A stretch of DNA of 64,000 bases from Hymenolepis diminuta. Taxonomy: Eukaryota > Platyhelminthes > Cestoda > Cyclophyllidea > Hymenolepididae. Below the pieces are notes generated by a model. It made no database searches. It was not told the DNA's origin and saw nothing but the letters and a program-made list of their open reading frames with translations. This document shows, piece after piece, positions 24,002 to 36,947 of the stretch (within the stretch, counting starts at the first letter, position 1; each line of letters starts with the position of its first letter). Both the position numbers and the translations under genes were made by a program. The DNA lies in assembly GCA_900708905.1 (NCBI GenBank), contig CAADRB010000018.1, positions 334,821 through 398,820 of the forward strand, read 5' to 3'.

Positions 24002-27000
24002 AAATCCACTTCCATGTCTTATCATTTCCATTTTGTCCATTCTACCTGCAATCCTCCCTCGTCCTATCTATTCATTAGTATGTTTGCGTATATTAAAAGA
24101 AGAAACAAACGTTTTTCATGTGAATTGAAAGAATTTTAACTCGAGGTAAATGTGGCATTTTCTTCGATTGTCTTGATCCTCTTTTTATAGAGGGNAATTA
24201 ATGTGGGCTAGAAGATACTTGTGATTTATTAATGGATTTTTCCTATCAGAAGATTTAAAAATGAGATAGTAGCTATTTTGCAATATTACTAGTTCAGTAG
24301 AAATAAATTAGATGGCCTTTAATCTATACTTTTTCATAACTGAGAAAATTGGTCACTTGTGTAGCCTTTCTGTGTTACTAATTACGGCTAGAGGTAACTG
24401 CCAATTTGCGGTCTATTTTGTCTGATACCCAATCAGCGGAAAGCGATATTTGTTTAGCTTGGGGATTCACTTAGCTGAACACATTCTTCGTTAACTTACG
24501 TCATTTAAGCGAAGCTCAATTTTAAACTATTAAGCAAACTAACAACTGATTTAAATTATTAAACATTGTTTTTAATATAAGCAATAAACACTCTAAAATT
24601 CAGGCCGTTTTGCGTTTTCCGATGTACGCATTTGAAGTGTACTTGTTGGACTTATAGGGTAAAAATCAAATAAACAAGATAGACCGACACGCTTTCATGA
24701 CCTTGGTAAGTGGCCAATGGAATTCATCGCCTGAATTCATCCCTCGTGTTTTATCCGTTACAATTTCTGCACGGTCTTTTCGGTACGTTTCACGCTAGAT
24801 GATCTTTGCTTATTTGGTTGAATATGGCTACGACGGTTTAAAAAGATATTAAAGTAAATTAAAAGTAGTTTGGAATGTGGCCATCTTTTCCTAGAATGCC
24901 TGGTCTTAGCAAATTACTTTCCAGACAATAGGTCAATAACTTGTTTAAATGAAGTTTACAAACAGAAGCCGACAAATATACAAATTTCTGATTCTGATCA
25001 GATTGTCTTTATAAATAAATCAATATGTGCATTAAAATAGATTCACATTAAGGGATCTCTTTTCTCAACCATCTGGGTAATGTAAACATTCTAAGGCTTG
25101 TTAAACCGCTATCTCTCTGGATGTCATCCTCAACCCTAATTAATATATATACAACCTTGAAGGTACCTACGAATAACCAATACCAATTACCAATACAGAA
25201 AAAGTCCCAATTTCTCTCCCAAATTAAAGGCCTTCGACCATGTATTCATTTGTCCAATGAATGTAAAATAGGTTATTTCTGTTATAACTGCTCATGACAG
25301 TGCAAAAATCTTTTACGAGTTTTGATAATTTGGAAGCAAACGAGTTGATAAAATATGAAACGAGAGAAGGAGAAAGCAAACAGTGGATAATGAAGTCAGA
25401 ATATCAATTCTATTGATTCCTTTTGATTTCTATAGCATTGTTCATATTTTTAATAGAAGAAAATCTCACTTCGGGATGTCTTAATATTCGGTCATTACCA
25501 TTTAACTCCCAGGTTAATTGATGAGATTATTTCCACATTATTTAGGGCTTGCTGACGGATTGATATAACTCCATGATTGATTTATATGTTTACCCTTTTA
25601 CGGTCAAGAGAAATTATATGAGACCAGTAATGATAATATTTAAAATGACACTTCTCATTCAATCTTAATTTTATAAATTAACGAACAATTAATATACTGA
25701 AGCTTAGGACTCGGCTGTATTAGTGAACAGAGAACCCAGCCGGATAGAAAAGAAGGTGATACAAAAGGAGTTAGCTACTCTACCAGCATGCTCATTAGCC
25801 ATATCTTCAGTTGACTCATCAACAGTGTTAGGCGCGGGTAGTGTTCAAAGTCTGTCTCCAGCTATTCTGACTGTTACTATCAATCGGGTTGCAGATATCT
25901 TCATGATGAACAATTTTGTCATTCAGAATTTGTACATGGATTATATTCTTTGCTATACTTCTCATTTCCGGTCCCTTGCATTATCAATAAGCCAAGCTTG
26001 ACTTTGTAGTATTCAGGCCCATGACAAAATTCTTTTTAAAAACGCGATTTGAATATGGTTGATTTCCTCCTGTCGTCAGCTGCGCCTTGTTTGTTAGTCC
26101 AGACAGTCGTAATTTACACAATAAACGAAGATGTATTCTAGATAAGACCTATTCTCTGTGGGGTATACCGTCTTTTCTACCTCGTTCCACTTCATTACAG
26201 TTTTTCTTCTCGTCTAAATGGAACTTAGATGATTACTGGCATAGTGACATATGCTGTGATGAAGCTATGCTCACAAATTAGTTTGTCTTGTCCTTTGAAT
26301 ATTGCCTTTTCTTAGTTATTTTTGAAAGTTCTCGACATAAATGAGAATTGCTAATACTTTGAAGTATCAGAACTTTAAGAGTGACAATCGATCTTAACTT
26401 TCATAATTCGTATTGAAGATACAGAATGAACCACATATTTAATTAAATAAACTATTAAGAGATGTCTATCAATACCTTTTTTGTATCTGTGAATTTATTC
26501 CCACAATATAATAAACATTCTTTTTAAGTGATAAAAGTTATAAATCTTGTCATTCGTTACTACTTGGCGCCTATTTAAGAAGATGAACAAATTGTTAGTT
26601 TGCATGTATTTGACCAAAGTGAATTCTAAATGTATTAAGAACAATACTACACACAGAGAGATCATATACGTGTAACAATTGATGGGTAACTTCTAAGCAT
26701 GTTAATTTACTGGCACTGTCACTAAATTGCAGAAGAAGTACGGTTGACAGATACTTTTCCAAGATCATGCTCTGAATAATCCCCCAACCACTTGAATTTT
26801 TAAACGGAATCTGTCGTCATCGGGTACTTATTCAGAAAAGAATAGAATCATGCACCGTATAGAGTGAATGCATGTTCAAGTAGCAAATGAAATAGGAATT
26901 ATCATCAAACTACAGAAAAAATGGAGGTCATAAAGGTTTAGAGAGGATAATTAATCCTAACCGATTGGCGCCACATATACGGTATGAATATTTAAGTAAT

Positions 27001-28184
27001 GTTATAGCTCAAACAAAAACGAAGTAAATTTGGTTTTTATGGAATGTTCTAGAATGTACGACAAGGGAGAGTAAAAAATCAAGTCCAAAAATATTACAAT
27101 TTTGTTTCATTTTGGTGTTTTTTTAAAATGAAACTGGGCAATCTCCAGTTTAGATGCGCTCTCAGCATCTGTATTGCTACTACTGCAGGGGTTTCCTGGA
27201 CCACTCTGACAGGCTTAGAGGCTTATCTCCATATTTTAAGTACCTCTCAGTTACAGATTGATAACTGTCACCAGTGCCACAGCGATCAATTCGTAAGCTT
27301 CAACTATTCATTATCATTATTTAGCTTGTCTGTTAGGAAACCGATTTGAATATTTCGGTTCATTTGAACGAAGTTCACGAACATTACCCTTCGTGCAACA
27401 GTTTATTGATTATTGCTTTTCTACATTTCTGCCTGGAAATGCAGTCTCACCATTGCGGCAACTATTGGCCAGATAGCCAGCCAATCATTTTCAACTGATT
27501 CCAATTTATGTAAGAAATTTGCTTTTTTAACAAAATGACACAGATTTTTCTCTTTATTCTTACCGAGTTTAAGCAAGTGTAGCTATATTATTTCCAGTGA
27601 GTCTTTAGTGGTATTGCACTGGCAGTCCAGGTTGCATCAATAAACCTGTCTTGATAAACTAAACCGAAATATTCTGTCATTTGACATATTTTTATAATAT
27701 TTCATATTGGTCCCACTTATGCTCGGAACAGGTCAGTTTCGTTGAAATTGGTTAACCATCGTTTTTTATTCAAAATTTAAAAAAAGTTTTCTCGTGTAGT
27801 ACCCATAACGTGAAAAGCCTCAGTTGTACAAGCTCTAAACTGATTTGAACTTAAAATTTCACATGCATCCACTTACTACTCTGCAGATTTGAAGGAAGAC
27901 CAGATGCCAATATCCAAACTTATTAACTTTGCAGATGATTTAGAATTGGTTTGTTAAATTATTGCTTATGAAATTAAGCAAATGGAATCCAACCAAGAAA
28001 CCGACGTAATGCTCCACACAATAGTCTTCAAAGTGAGGTTCCATCGAACTTAATGATTTCAAATATATCACGACGAGAGATCCTAGAATAAAACAGTTCA
28101 AAATTGTGCTTGATTTCGATAGAAATCTTTTCTTTTCAGGTTCAAATTCTTCAAACTGTACCCTCCTTTTCTCTTATTAAGCTT

Positions 28185-28575
28185 AACACTTGTGGGGTTC
28201 ACAAAGCTAACAAGGCTGATCGAATCACGTGCGCTAGAGCTCACCACGGGAAGTGCGGCCATGTAACCGGTCGCGTTGAGATCAAGCGCGGCGTGTGTGC
28301 AGAGACCTCCCCAACCAATCAGCAATCAAGATCCCTGCAGCCCAGCATGGTTTTGTATTTAATGACTAAGCTTTCATAAAAAAAGCAACGAAGTGGCCAA
28401 TAAACCCTCTCCACTCAGGATCTTACCTGTTCTTACCATTCTGGGCATAGCTTAACTAATTTGGGAGTGAATTGATAATAGAGGACTCTACCAGAGGCTA
28501 TTTGGACTGGTAGGAGGATCACTTAGGTGTGGCAAAAGACTTATTGGTGTAGCATCCGCTACACACTAAAGACAT
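28185..28575 (-). repeat. Dispersed repeat family B, copy 1 (reverse)
   Basis: About 390 bp. Read on the minus strand it begins with a perfect 7-bp stem hairpin (GTGTAGC, loop GGAT, GCTACAC; 28547-28564). It continues through blocks such as TAGCCTCTGGTAGAGTCC, TCATTAAATACAA, GCTGATTGGTTGGG and GTCTCTGCACACAC, and ends near GCACGTGATTCGATCAG. The same blocks occur in the same order at about 30090-30490 on the plus strand. No coding capacity was seen, so it looks like a short non-autonomous element. Confidence 0.7.
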
Positions 28576-30089
28576 CTGTTTACCTCTGCCCTAACCATAA
28601 ACTCCATAAGAACTGGATTAACAATTTCTGTCAAATAGATTTAATGAATATACAGCACCTCTTGTTAACGTTAATGCTGTCATGAACTGTGTTGATAATA
28701 GAAAGAATTCTATCTTTTGTTTTATTATTTTAAAATTTGAATATTATCATTTCTGAGTTATCCTTGCATCTCGGAGATTGCATGATTTAATTATCTGACG
28801 ATGTAAAAGATCTTATAAAGCCTACCACCTTGTCATAAGCATTTGATCTTATGTGAAAACCGCATGGACCATTGAAACATTTTAACTGAACCCAGTAAAG
28901 GATATATCGATATTTATAAATAATAAAGAAGTAAATCGTAAAATATTTATTTAAAGTACATATCTGCTAGCGGGTTTATATTATTATACATCTGGTAGGT
29001 ATTAAATGAGAACAATTTTCCAATTTTTCTTAAGTCTTGGCGCGTGTGTGCACAGAAGCGGGGGCGGAATTTTAAGGTCAATGATACCTTCTTATAATGT
29101 GAATAAATTCCAAGCTCACTGAAGGAATAAAAGGGAATTAAAAGAAGTTGGGGTTAAAAGTTGGAAAATAAGGAATTTTATATATGATAATGATATAGTG
29201 TGGCCGTAGTGAAATTAGAAGCCAACAATAAAACTACTCAAAACTACAAAGCACCATTCCATTATTTAATTTGCTGATGGTGAGAATTTTCAACCCTCAC
29301 CTAGGGATGTAGAAGTAGCTCTTCGGGACCTCTGTGATAACAAACACTAGGCCACTTTTAATTAGTACGAACTATCTTTTTTCGCTGAACGTGCATAAAT
29401 AATATTCAAACCCTCAGCTACCGCTTTCATCGACGTGGGAATTAAAATTACGGAAAATACAATACTGCTCCATACTAAAAAGCATCATCTAATCAGAAGA
29501 TTGCTGAAGTCGAAGAATGGAAGAACCTGTAATTTCCAAATACAATGCACTGCGAATTTAGTGAAACTGTTTCTTATTCTTAATTTGAGTTTTTATTAAA
29601 TCTCCTAGAATTGGTTGAAATGTTGATAAATATTCAAATTAAGTTGCATTTCTAAATGAAAGCATTGGCATACAGAGAAAGATTGGAGAATGGCTTCCTC
29701 TCTTCACCGACAGTTATCTTAAAAGTACATGAGGACTTGGTGGTCTGATCCCAAATCGCAGTTAGAAATTTTTTCGGCGAATCAACATGGGTAGAGGAAT
29801 TACTTTAAAGCTTTGTGATTAATAAGTAACATACCCTTTCCTTTGTTGACCAGAATCAGCCGGTGAAGTTTGAAAAATCTGTCTTAAAAATGTACTGACG
29901 GATATTTGTATGGCCCAATCTGCTCGTCTAGTCTTTTCAAAACTGATCTTGGACAAATAAGTAGTCCTTCTGACAGTTCAATCCGATTTTGCCATCCCTC
30001 TTGGCGACCAGGGTTGTACAAAGCAGTCAAATATTTTGTTCACTAGATGTGCACCTATAAATATCAAATTCCACTTGAAATATCTCTAA

Positions 30090-30490
30090 TTTGATTTTGT
30101 AGCGTATGCTACACAAATAAACCCTTTTGCTAAATCTCAGTAATCCTCTTAAGAAACCCAAGTAGCCTCTAGCAGAGTCCCCTAGTCTAAATTTGTTCTC
30201 GATATTAACTTGGTTATGTCCGACGCAGCAAGAACAATGGAGGTATTGAGTGGGGAGAGTCTATTGCTCAACTCTCGCTCGCTGCCAAAAGCTTACTCAT
30301 TAAATACAACCCATGCTACGCTGCAGGGACATGGATCGCTGATTAGCTGGGAAGGCCTCTGCACGCACATCCGCGCTTGCTCGCCATGTGATCGGTTATG
30401 CATCCACACTTTTCAGAATGTTCTAGTGCACGTGAGGTTCCCTCGATCAGTCCTGATAGCGTTGTGAGCTCCACAACTTCTACACTATCG
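30090..30490 (+). repeat. Dispersed repeat family B, copy 2 (forward)
   Basis: About 400 bp, collinear with the reverse copy at 28185-28575. It starts with the hairpin TGTAGC-GTAT-GCTACA (30098-30113), then TAGCCTCTAGCAGAGTCC, TCATTAAATACAA, GCTGATTAGCTGGG, CCTCTGCACGCAC and GCACGTGAGG...CGATCAG. The two copies differ by many substitutions and small gaps, so they are old. The GC-rich open frame inside copy 2 is not supported as a gene. Confidence 0.7.
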
Positions 30491-33424
30491 GTTCATACAT
30501 CCTTTTGCTTATGAATTTCCTTTAATTTACAGACGGCTGTCCAATTTACCTTCCTTTTTAGGAATAATCTAAAAATTTTAATCAAATTATTCTATTTGCG
30601 CAATGTACATGATGGAAAAATAAAATAAGTTGATGTAGCAATTTAGAATTCTAATTTTCTCTGGAAATATATTTCATCTTTAGTAGTGGCAGCACATTTG
30701 CCTTCAATTTTGCCCTCGATTACATATTTATTAATCCATTCCCGCAGTCACATTTTCTTACTTTGCATTCTTTTTTTGCTATCAACATGACCTTTCAATC
30801 TAACGCCAAAAAAATTAATCAGAAATGCTACAAAATTCATGGTTTTGAGTGCTTTTTGTTATTCTGTGATAGTTTAAGAATGTTGGAAGATCGGTCGATA
30901 AATCTACTGTCACTTCGTTTTGTTTTAATGGGTATACATGAAGAAACGCCCAATCAAAATGCAGACGATTGGCCCTTTTGCCTATATCATAAAAATCCAA
31001 ATTTTTCACAGCCAATTATTGGATTGGATTAAAGGCCTTTTAATTAATTCCTAAAAATATAAATTTGATATCACACTATTTTATTTTTGAGTACTTTCCA
31101 TATTTCTACGTACTTAACAATGAAAATGATTTCACTGGGTGAAACTAAATAAAACCTCTCTGATTGACCGATTCTCCAATAAATTATCCCATATGTTAGT
31201 CCTATTAGTTATTGACAGATACAGAAGAGGTCAGCCGACAGCGGGTGAATTTGAACGATTACCACAACACCCAGGAGATCCCGGTGTACGTTTAGTATCC
31301 TACATCAGCCAACCACTACGCAGAGACACTGACGGTCAGATATGACCAATACCATGAACTTAAATCCCCAATTAACCCGAGGGTGTCTCCTGATTACCTA
31401 ACTGGTTCAATGATATGAATTACTTTGCTTTTTTAAAATTTAACCCCTGTCCACATTACACCAGATATTAATAGCTTGAGTGTAGGTTCCGATTTCCCAT
31501 TCTAAATGGTCATCGGTATCATAGACAACAGTTCTTATCCGCCACATTATGTACACTCCACAACTATCATCTACCTTATTTAAACCCGGCAAGGAAAATT
31601 TATTTTATTATAAGAATTAATAAAAATAGTCCAGGAAAGGCCTATCATCAGTTTCTCCAATGCTCTCCTGCCTTAAATTGCCTCTTTAAAAGATAGTAGT
31701 TATACAAAGTATGATTGTATCTGTATAACAAATGTAAGGGACCTATAAGGTCAATATTCAAGGCCCTATTATTACATTAAATAATTAAATTGGGGAAGAG
31801 CTTATTTCAGTTACGTCTAAATGAATTAACTCTATTTATGAGGACAATACCAGTTCTCTCTGGATCATAAAAGTTCTCTGGAAGAGGATTTGCACCATCA
31901 GCTAGCATGATTTATAGGATCAAAGTCCAGGTTGAAACAGCGCACAACTCTAAGTTAAATGTTGAAAATGCAGTCTTGATTCGTGTTGATCTGCTCATTC
32001 TATTTGTCACAACAGAAAAGTTCATTGGTTATTTAATGGTGGTAATAAAGGCCAATTAATTAAACTCTTATGGTGTTTAATCATGAATTATGTAATGAAA
32101 AAAATAAAAACTTCCAAGCCTGAGAGAAGGTATCCTAGAACTGATTCAATGGGGAACTCACATTCTACCACTCCTCTTGTTGACCAGTGATCATTCACAC
32201 CATTCAGTGTTCACCGATAAATATTGATGCCGTGACCTCTATCATGGCAGACGTGCGCCATGGTGCAATATGATAAGAATAACTCATTCTCATACCTCAT
32301 CACAAATTCAGTTTATGATCTCATTAAATTAAACAAATGATTATGAAATTCACCCTTGAAAAAATACTTGACAAGATTGGTTTTTTTAGATCATTGAAAA
32401 TCGACCTACTTGTTATCATTTTGGGCAGATCGTTCAGAAACTCAAGTGGCTGAAACTGATGAAAGACCTCGTATGACCTTCCATATTCTCTACATCTCTG
32501 TATATTTAGGATTACGCACACGCAATCATCTTTTCGTGTGCGTAAATAGACGTCAGAGTGACTTCAGAAAAATGCTAACTTCACATAAAGGTTCTACTAT
32601 CTAAGCAAAGTGGATACAAGGAGAACACTCATTATTTTTCTGCTCACACTTTGAAATAGTGTGTTTTGAGAAAATATCCTTGTGATAGAAAATATGCATA
32701 GAAATAGGAGTAATAAAACGATTTGTTGGAATATCTCTAAATTACCACTTCTCCCAAGAAAAAATGTCAGATTTATGTCAACAAAATTGTGGGCTTAAAG
32801 CACATACACATCAACCAAAACTGTGCGTTTTGAGGAAATATTATTGTTAGCTTCGCATTCCGTGTCAAGAATGCGAATTTTTACTCGTATTCCTTATGAA
32901 AGGTACAAAATTATCAGCTTGCCTATTGCTATTCTCAAATAATAAATAAATCCCATTAGCTTGCATTCGTTGAAAATTGCCAAAATCGGAGGAAAGAACA
33001 CTAAAAAGGCCTTTCCCCTCCCCTCCAAAAATTACTCAAAATGGCCAAGTTCACTCTATTTTATTAGTCAAAAGATGCTGCTCCTTCGCCAATAGATACC
33101 TGCCCAACGTACAAATAAGACCTGAAGAAATGTGCCTTTGAGTACTTACATTTGATATAATTTTGTAAATCAGTATGTACTGTAAACGGCATTTCATTCC
33201 TTAATCACTATAACAGATGACTTGAGATAGATAATATCTTTTAATCTTCATTGAAATGTTCAGGGCCTGTCAAAATTGGAAGAAAGTTTGCCTCTAAACC
33301 ATAACTGAATGCTGAAGGGAATCGAAACATTGTCCTAAAGCACTGGAAAAATATTTAAAACATAAAATTCCCGAATCCATTGATTCGTAAGTGTTTTTCT
33401 ACACATATCGCAATCAGGCATTTC

Positions 33425-33540
33425 TCTACTGCTCAGTAGAAAAATGTCGGTCATCCCGCTCACTGAATATGCACTAGTGAGCACCCTGCCCGTGACTTTG
33501 GACTTGGCAGACATGGAAGCTATCACACTATCCCACAAGG
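33425..33540 (-). repeat. SINE-like repeat, reverse copy
   Basis: On the minus strand: GTCTGCCAAGTCCAAAGTCA, CAGTGAGCGGGATGACCGAC. It lies downstream of the APEX1 polyadenylation signal. Fainter relics of the same family are seen near 1820-1900 (-), 16350-16520 (+), 32160-32275 (-) and 38870-38970 (-). Confidence 0.5.
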
Positions 33541-33678
33541 CTAGAAAAGGACCAAATTATTGACTCTAACAAAGCACTGCCAAATTTGCACTTACAAATT
33601 ACTGAGGGTGGATAAGCTCCGAATTCACGCCACCCATAATAGCTATACGACCCCATCGTGCAGTGATTCCTTATCAAT

Positions 33679-33684
33679 TTTATT
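33679..33684 (-). terminator. APEX1 polyadenylation signal
   Basis: AATAAA on the minus strand about 170 bases after the stop codon of the AP endonuclease gene. Confidence 0.55.
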
Positions 33685-33854
33685 TCATTGACATGTGAGA
33701 AAACTTCATGAAGCTGTTTATATCCCCAACTCTCCCACTCACTCGATTCAAAATACCCCAAAAGTCGTCAAATGGAATGACTATTGTATATTACAAATAG
33801 CTTGGAGGAATTTATCAAAAATATTATATAAATGCAGAATGTGGGATTGTAAAT

Positions 33855-35015
33855 TCAGAATTTAAGATAAAGGACGAGGGGACAATGATCACTTCCCAGT
33901 ACACCACATCTAATTTCCTGGTCAACAACATTCGAAATAAGACGCTCTGATACAACAAAGTAATCCAGCCTCCAACCAGCATTTGTCTTTCTTGCATTAT
34001 GCCGTGCGCTCCAGTATGTATAGGCTCTTTCCCGATCGGGATAGAAATAGCGATAGGTGTCGATCATTTTGCACTCTTTCAACATCTCTGAGAAACCTTG
34101 GCGTTCCTCTTCGGTGAAACCGGCAGTTCGTCTATTACCCTCCGGGTTTGCCAAATCAATTTCATTATGAGACACATTCAAATCACCAGTTAGGATGACT
34201 GGCTTTTTAACGTCGAGTTCCTTAATGTACTCACACATATCTTTATTCCACTCCTTCGTCCGATAGGAAAGGCGAACTAATCCCTGCCCTGAATTAGGGA
34301 CATCTAAATGGAACAAATATCTAAGAAACATGACTTTGACTTACAAGTGTTAATAAGATAAAAATTTTCATATTCAGCAGTAATTATGCGGCCTTCATTA
34401 TCGTGTTTAGAAGCTCCCAAACCATAAACGATGTTTAGAGGTTTAGTTTTGCTGTACAAAGCGGTTCCCGCATAGCCAGGTTTGTTAGCTGAATACCAAT
34501 GGGAAATATAACTTTCAACATATGCAATTGGAGGAATGTCTTTCTTAGCACATTTGATTTCTTGCAAACACAACACATCAGGGACTTCATTTTCAAGATA
34601 ATTCATACCACCGTTCTAACAAAATAAGATTATAAAATCACAAGCAGAACCTTTATCCAAGCCCGCAATCCGTTAATGTTCCAAGAAACAATCTTCATTT
34701 GATACTTGTCGTCCGGTTTAAGGGAGAAGCTACTTAAAGAGACTATGGATCCTGGATATGCTCTGCACCATTCAAATGGTGGATTTTGGATGCTGAAATC
34801 AATGGATTTGCTATTGGTCACCGTCGAAGCACTAGATTTGACAGTTTCGATATTTTCTTTAATGGTATTAGTTAATCTTCGAGTTTTAGCAACAGTTTGT
34901 GACTTCTTTGCTGTTTTTGCGGAATTTTCGACTTCATCCCTTCTCTTATTACAAAAATTGAGCTGAGAATATTAGTTAACAAGAAAACGACAGGTACCTT
35001 CGACTGCCTAGCCAT
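33855..35015 (-). CDS. APEX1: DNA-(apurinic/apyrimidinic site) endonuclease, ExoIII/APE1 family
   Basis: Base excision repair nuclease that incises DNA 5' to abasic sites in the nucleus, and often in mitochondria. Coding exons on the minus strand: 35015-34998, 34962-34651, 34615-34345, 34303-33855. The total is 1050 bp, 349 residues; human APE1 has 318. Introns are 35, 35 and 41 bp. Active-site residues are present: Asn101 (SWNINGLRAW), Glu129 (CLQEIKC), Tyr201 (NTYVPNSG), Asp241 and Asn243 (GDLN), Asp314 (GWRLDYF), Asp339 and His340 (GSDHCP). These match human Asn68, Glu96, Tyr171, Asp210, Asn212, Asp283, Asp308 and His309. The Lys/Ser-rich N-terminal region of about 95 residues is unrelated by eye to the human one. 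The position of redox Cys65 is Val, as expected outside mammals. Human Asp70 is Asn and Arg177 is Gln. An in-frame ATG at 35069 would add 18 residues. The stop lies next to Leu-Lys-Phe, the usual family end. Confidence 0.95.
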
Positions 35016-35060
35016 AAACCCCAGATAATCACGAAACACAAACGACTTGAAGGTCGTAGG

Positions 35061-35069
35061 CCTGAGCAT
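35061..35069 (-). promoter_or_regulatory. Upstream in-frame ATG overlapping a splice acceptor (APEX1)
   Basis: On the minus strand, ATG at 35069-35067 is followed at once by CTCAG, then GCC. The AG ends at 35062 with a moderately T-rich tract before it. If used as a cis or trans acceptor, the upstream ATG is removed and translation starts at 35015. If not, the protein gains 18 residues with basic and aromatic character. Which form is made cannot be decided from the sequence. Confidence 0.4.
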
Positions 35070-36941
35070 AAGTGATAAATTAGAAGACTACAAGCATATC
35101 AAAATAACTTTAAAAATTGTAAAAAATACATATGTGCACCCATTCATATTCAGCTCCTGAATGAATGTGTCATTTTAGAAAGCTTAATACTATAAAACAT
35201 AATTATTTTCTTAGTAATAATTTCGGTTTCCGATTAATATATTTTACTCATTTTTACCCCAGTTAATGCCCAAACATCGAGTGCACTGCCAAGAAATCCT
35301 ATCGTTTTTCAGCAATACTTTTTATATTTATGAATGTTTAGCGCAATCGTTAATCTTTATTCTAAGTTGTGTGAACGACTGATTAATCAACTATGTCGCA
35401 AATTCAGCTACCCACTTCACTCTTGCAACCCTACGAACTTGGAGGTGTGTAAGGAAAGAGGTGTTTGAATAACGATGACGTTTTGAGATGCCCATTCATA
35501 AGTTACTGATTTTACATATAAGACGAAAGTGAGATAATAGAGATAAAGTGGAAAAGCCACAATTGGGATATCCTGTTTGCACTCAGGCTTGAACATTATT
35601 TGCGACTGTCGTGTACCCATCAATATATAAACCTCAGCAGTATATCGAAAGTTTAATATTAAATAGACACCTATTGTTGTTCTGCTTCTTTTTTGCTTCA
35701 ATGAGAAAATGTGTTGCTCATTGGAAAATTTACGAAAATGTACACATGAAATAACAACTATGATGAGCAAAATTTGCCACAAAATGTTAATCCTGTTTAG
35801 ATAGGACTAAAGCTCCAAAGTCACAAATGTAAAACATTTTTTATAAATATATAACTACTGTAATTGTACCTGTATTAAAATTAATTGAAAATACAGTTGC
35901 TTTTAGCTCATTGGGTATGAGAGATAATCCCCGCTCTATATCTCATCAACATAAGGACCTTGATCAAGATATAAGTAAACAAGCACAAAATTTAAAAGCA
36001 AAATTAGGCTCTGGCTAAAAAAGGAACATTTCAGTTCCTCAACCTTAAATTCAGTCCTAATTACAATTTCATTGTTGAATCAGTACTGCTATAGCCAGCA
36101 GATGTCTATCAACACCTGGAGATTAGAAATGATTGACTGGTAACAAGATCTCCACTATGGTGTCCACAGGTGATCCCACTGTATGTTTGCGTGTTTGCAA
36201 ATAGATACCTAAACAGATGTCGATCATCACACCGAGACGCCAACAACGAGACATGACTGGCGTCTAACAAAGAAATGTTTTGTATTTAAACCTAATTTAC
36301 TTATTAATAAATTGGGGTGGCTTGCCTGTCACTTCCGAACTGATCTGACGACATGAATGATTTGACTTATTCCATCTATTCGATCGTTGTGGCCCCGAGA
36401 GACCTCCACGTTATTACAGGTACCGAATATCTTGTCCAAAATAATGCATTTTTGACAAAGTCTTATTTTCAGTCAATCTATATTCAAATAACCGTGTAAC
36501 AAATGCAATTTACCGAGCTTACATCCAAATCATTCCTAAATTACAGGACTATTTCCCTAACCATCCAAACTTTAACATCAGAATCTGTTACAAAATGTGC
36601 GTTGGTTCCTGCTACATATATGTAAGATTCTTTATTTTCAAACTTTTAACTCGAACTTCTTTTAATTCCCTTTTATTCGAACGATGTATAATACAAATCA
36701 ACCTATCAATATGAAAACATGCGTCATGTTAGTTAGGGTCGTTTTGTATTGTGATATTGTTGGGTTGATAACTAGTGCAATTTCATAGAGAATCAAAGAG
36801 TCGGTTACGGTATCCTACAGCTCCCACTGCTGAAACGTTTACGGCCTTCCCAAATGCAATCCGATTTACTTATCTCATATTCGCGATAATATCCTCGGTT
36901 TAACAAATTATTCATAACACTTTTTGTCTTATCCGTTTATA
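35070..36941. other. Intergenic region between APEX1 and KEAP1
   Basis: AT-rich spacer, upstream of APEX1 and downstream of KEAP1, both on the minus strand. It holds a member of dispersed repeat family C at about 36180-36420. No gene was recognised. Confidence 0.55.
36180..36420 (+). repeat. Dispersed repeat family C, copy 1
   Basis: Shares a collinear block with about 61455-61690: GAGACATGACTGGCGTCTAA, TGTTTTGTATTTAAACCTAA, a CACTTCCGAACTGATCTG block and ACATGAATGATTTGACTTA, then TTCGATCGTTGTG. Similarity is high over about 240 bp in the same orientation. No coding content was seen. Confidence 0.7.
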
Positions 36942-36947
36942 TTTATT
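36942..36947 (-). terminator. Possible KEAP1 polyadenylation signal
   Basis: AATAAA on the minus strand about 790 bases after the KEAP1 stop. It is the first clear canonical hexamer I found downstream, but the distance makes this tentative. Confidence 0.3.

Larger units (their letters stand above)
24002..33678. other. Intergenic region between ACSL and APEX1
   Basis: About 9.6 kb between two convergent genes. Open frames are short and none resembles a known family or shows a splice chain. The visible content is an inverted repeat pair (about 28185-28575 and 30090-30490) and SINE relics near 32160 and 33425. I see nothing else that I can name. Confidence 0.6.

Noticed and set aside
25723..26281. 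Two open frames of 92 and 64 codons between ACSL and APEX1
   Set aside because: No motif, no consistent splice sites joining them, and no similarity that I recognise.
30210..30467. Open frame of 85 codons in the intergenic region
   Set aside because: Lies inside repeat family B. The reverse copy has a different broken frame, so it is not a conserved protein.
33528..33761. 77-codon open frame on the minus strand after APEX1
   Set aside because: Falls in the APEX1 3' untranslated region around the polyadenylation signal and partly in a SINE relic.
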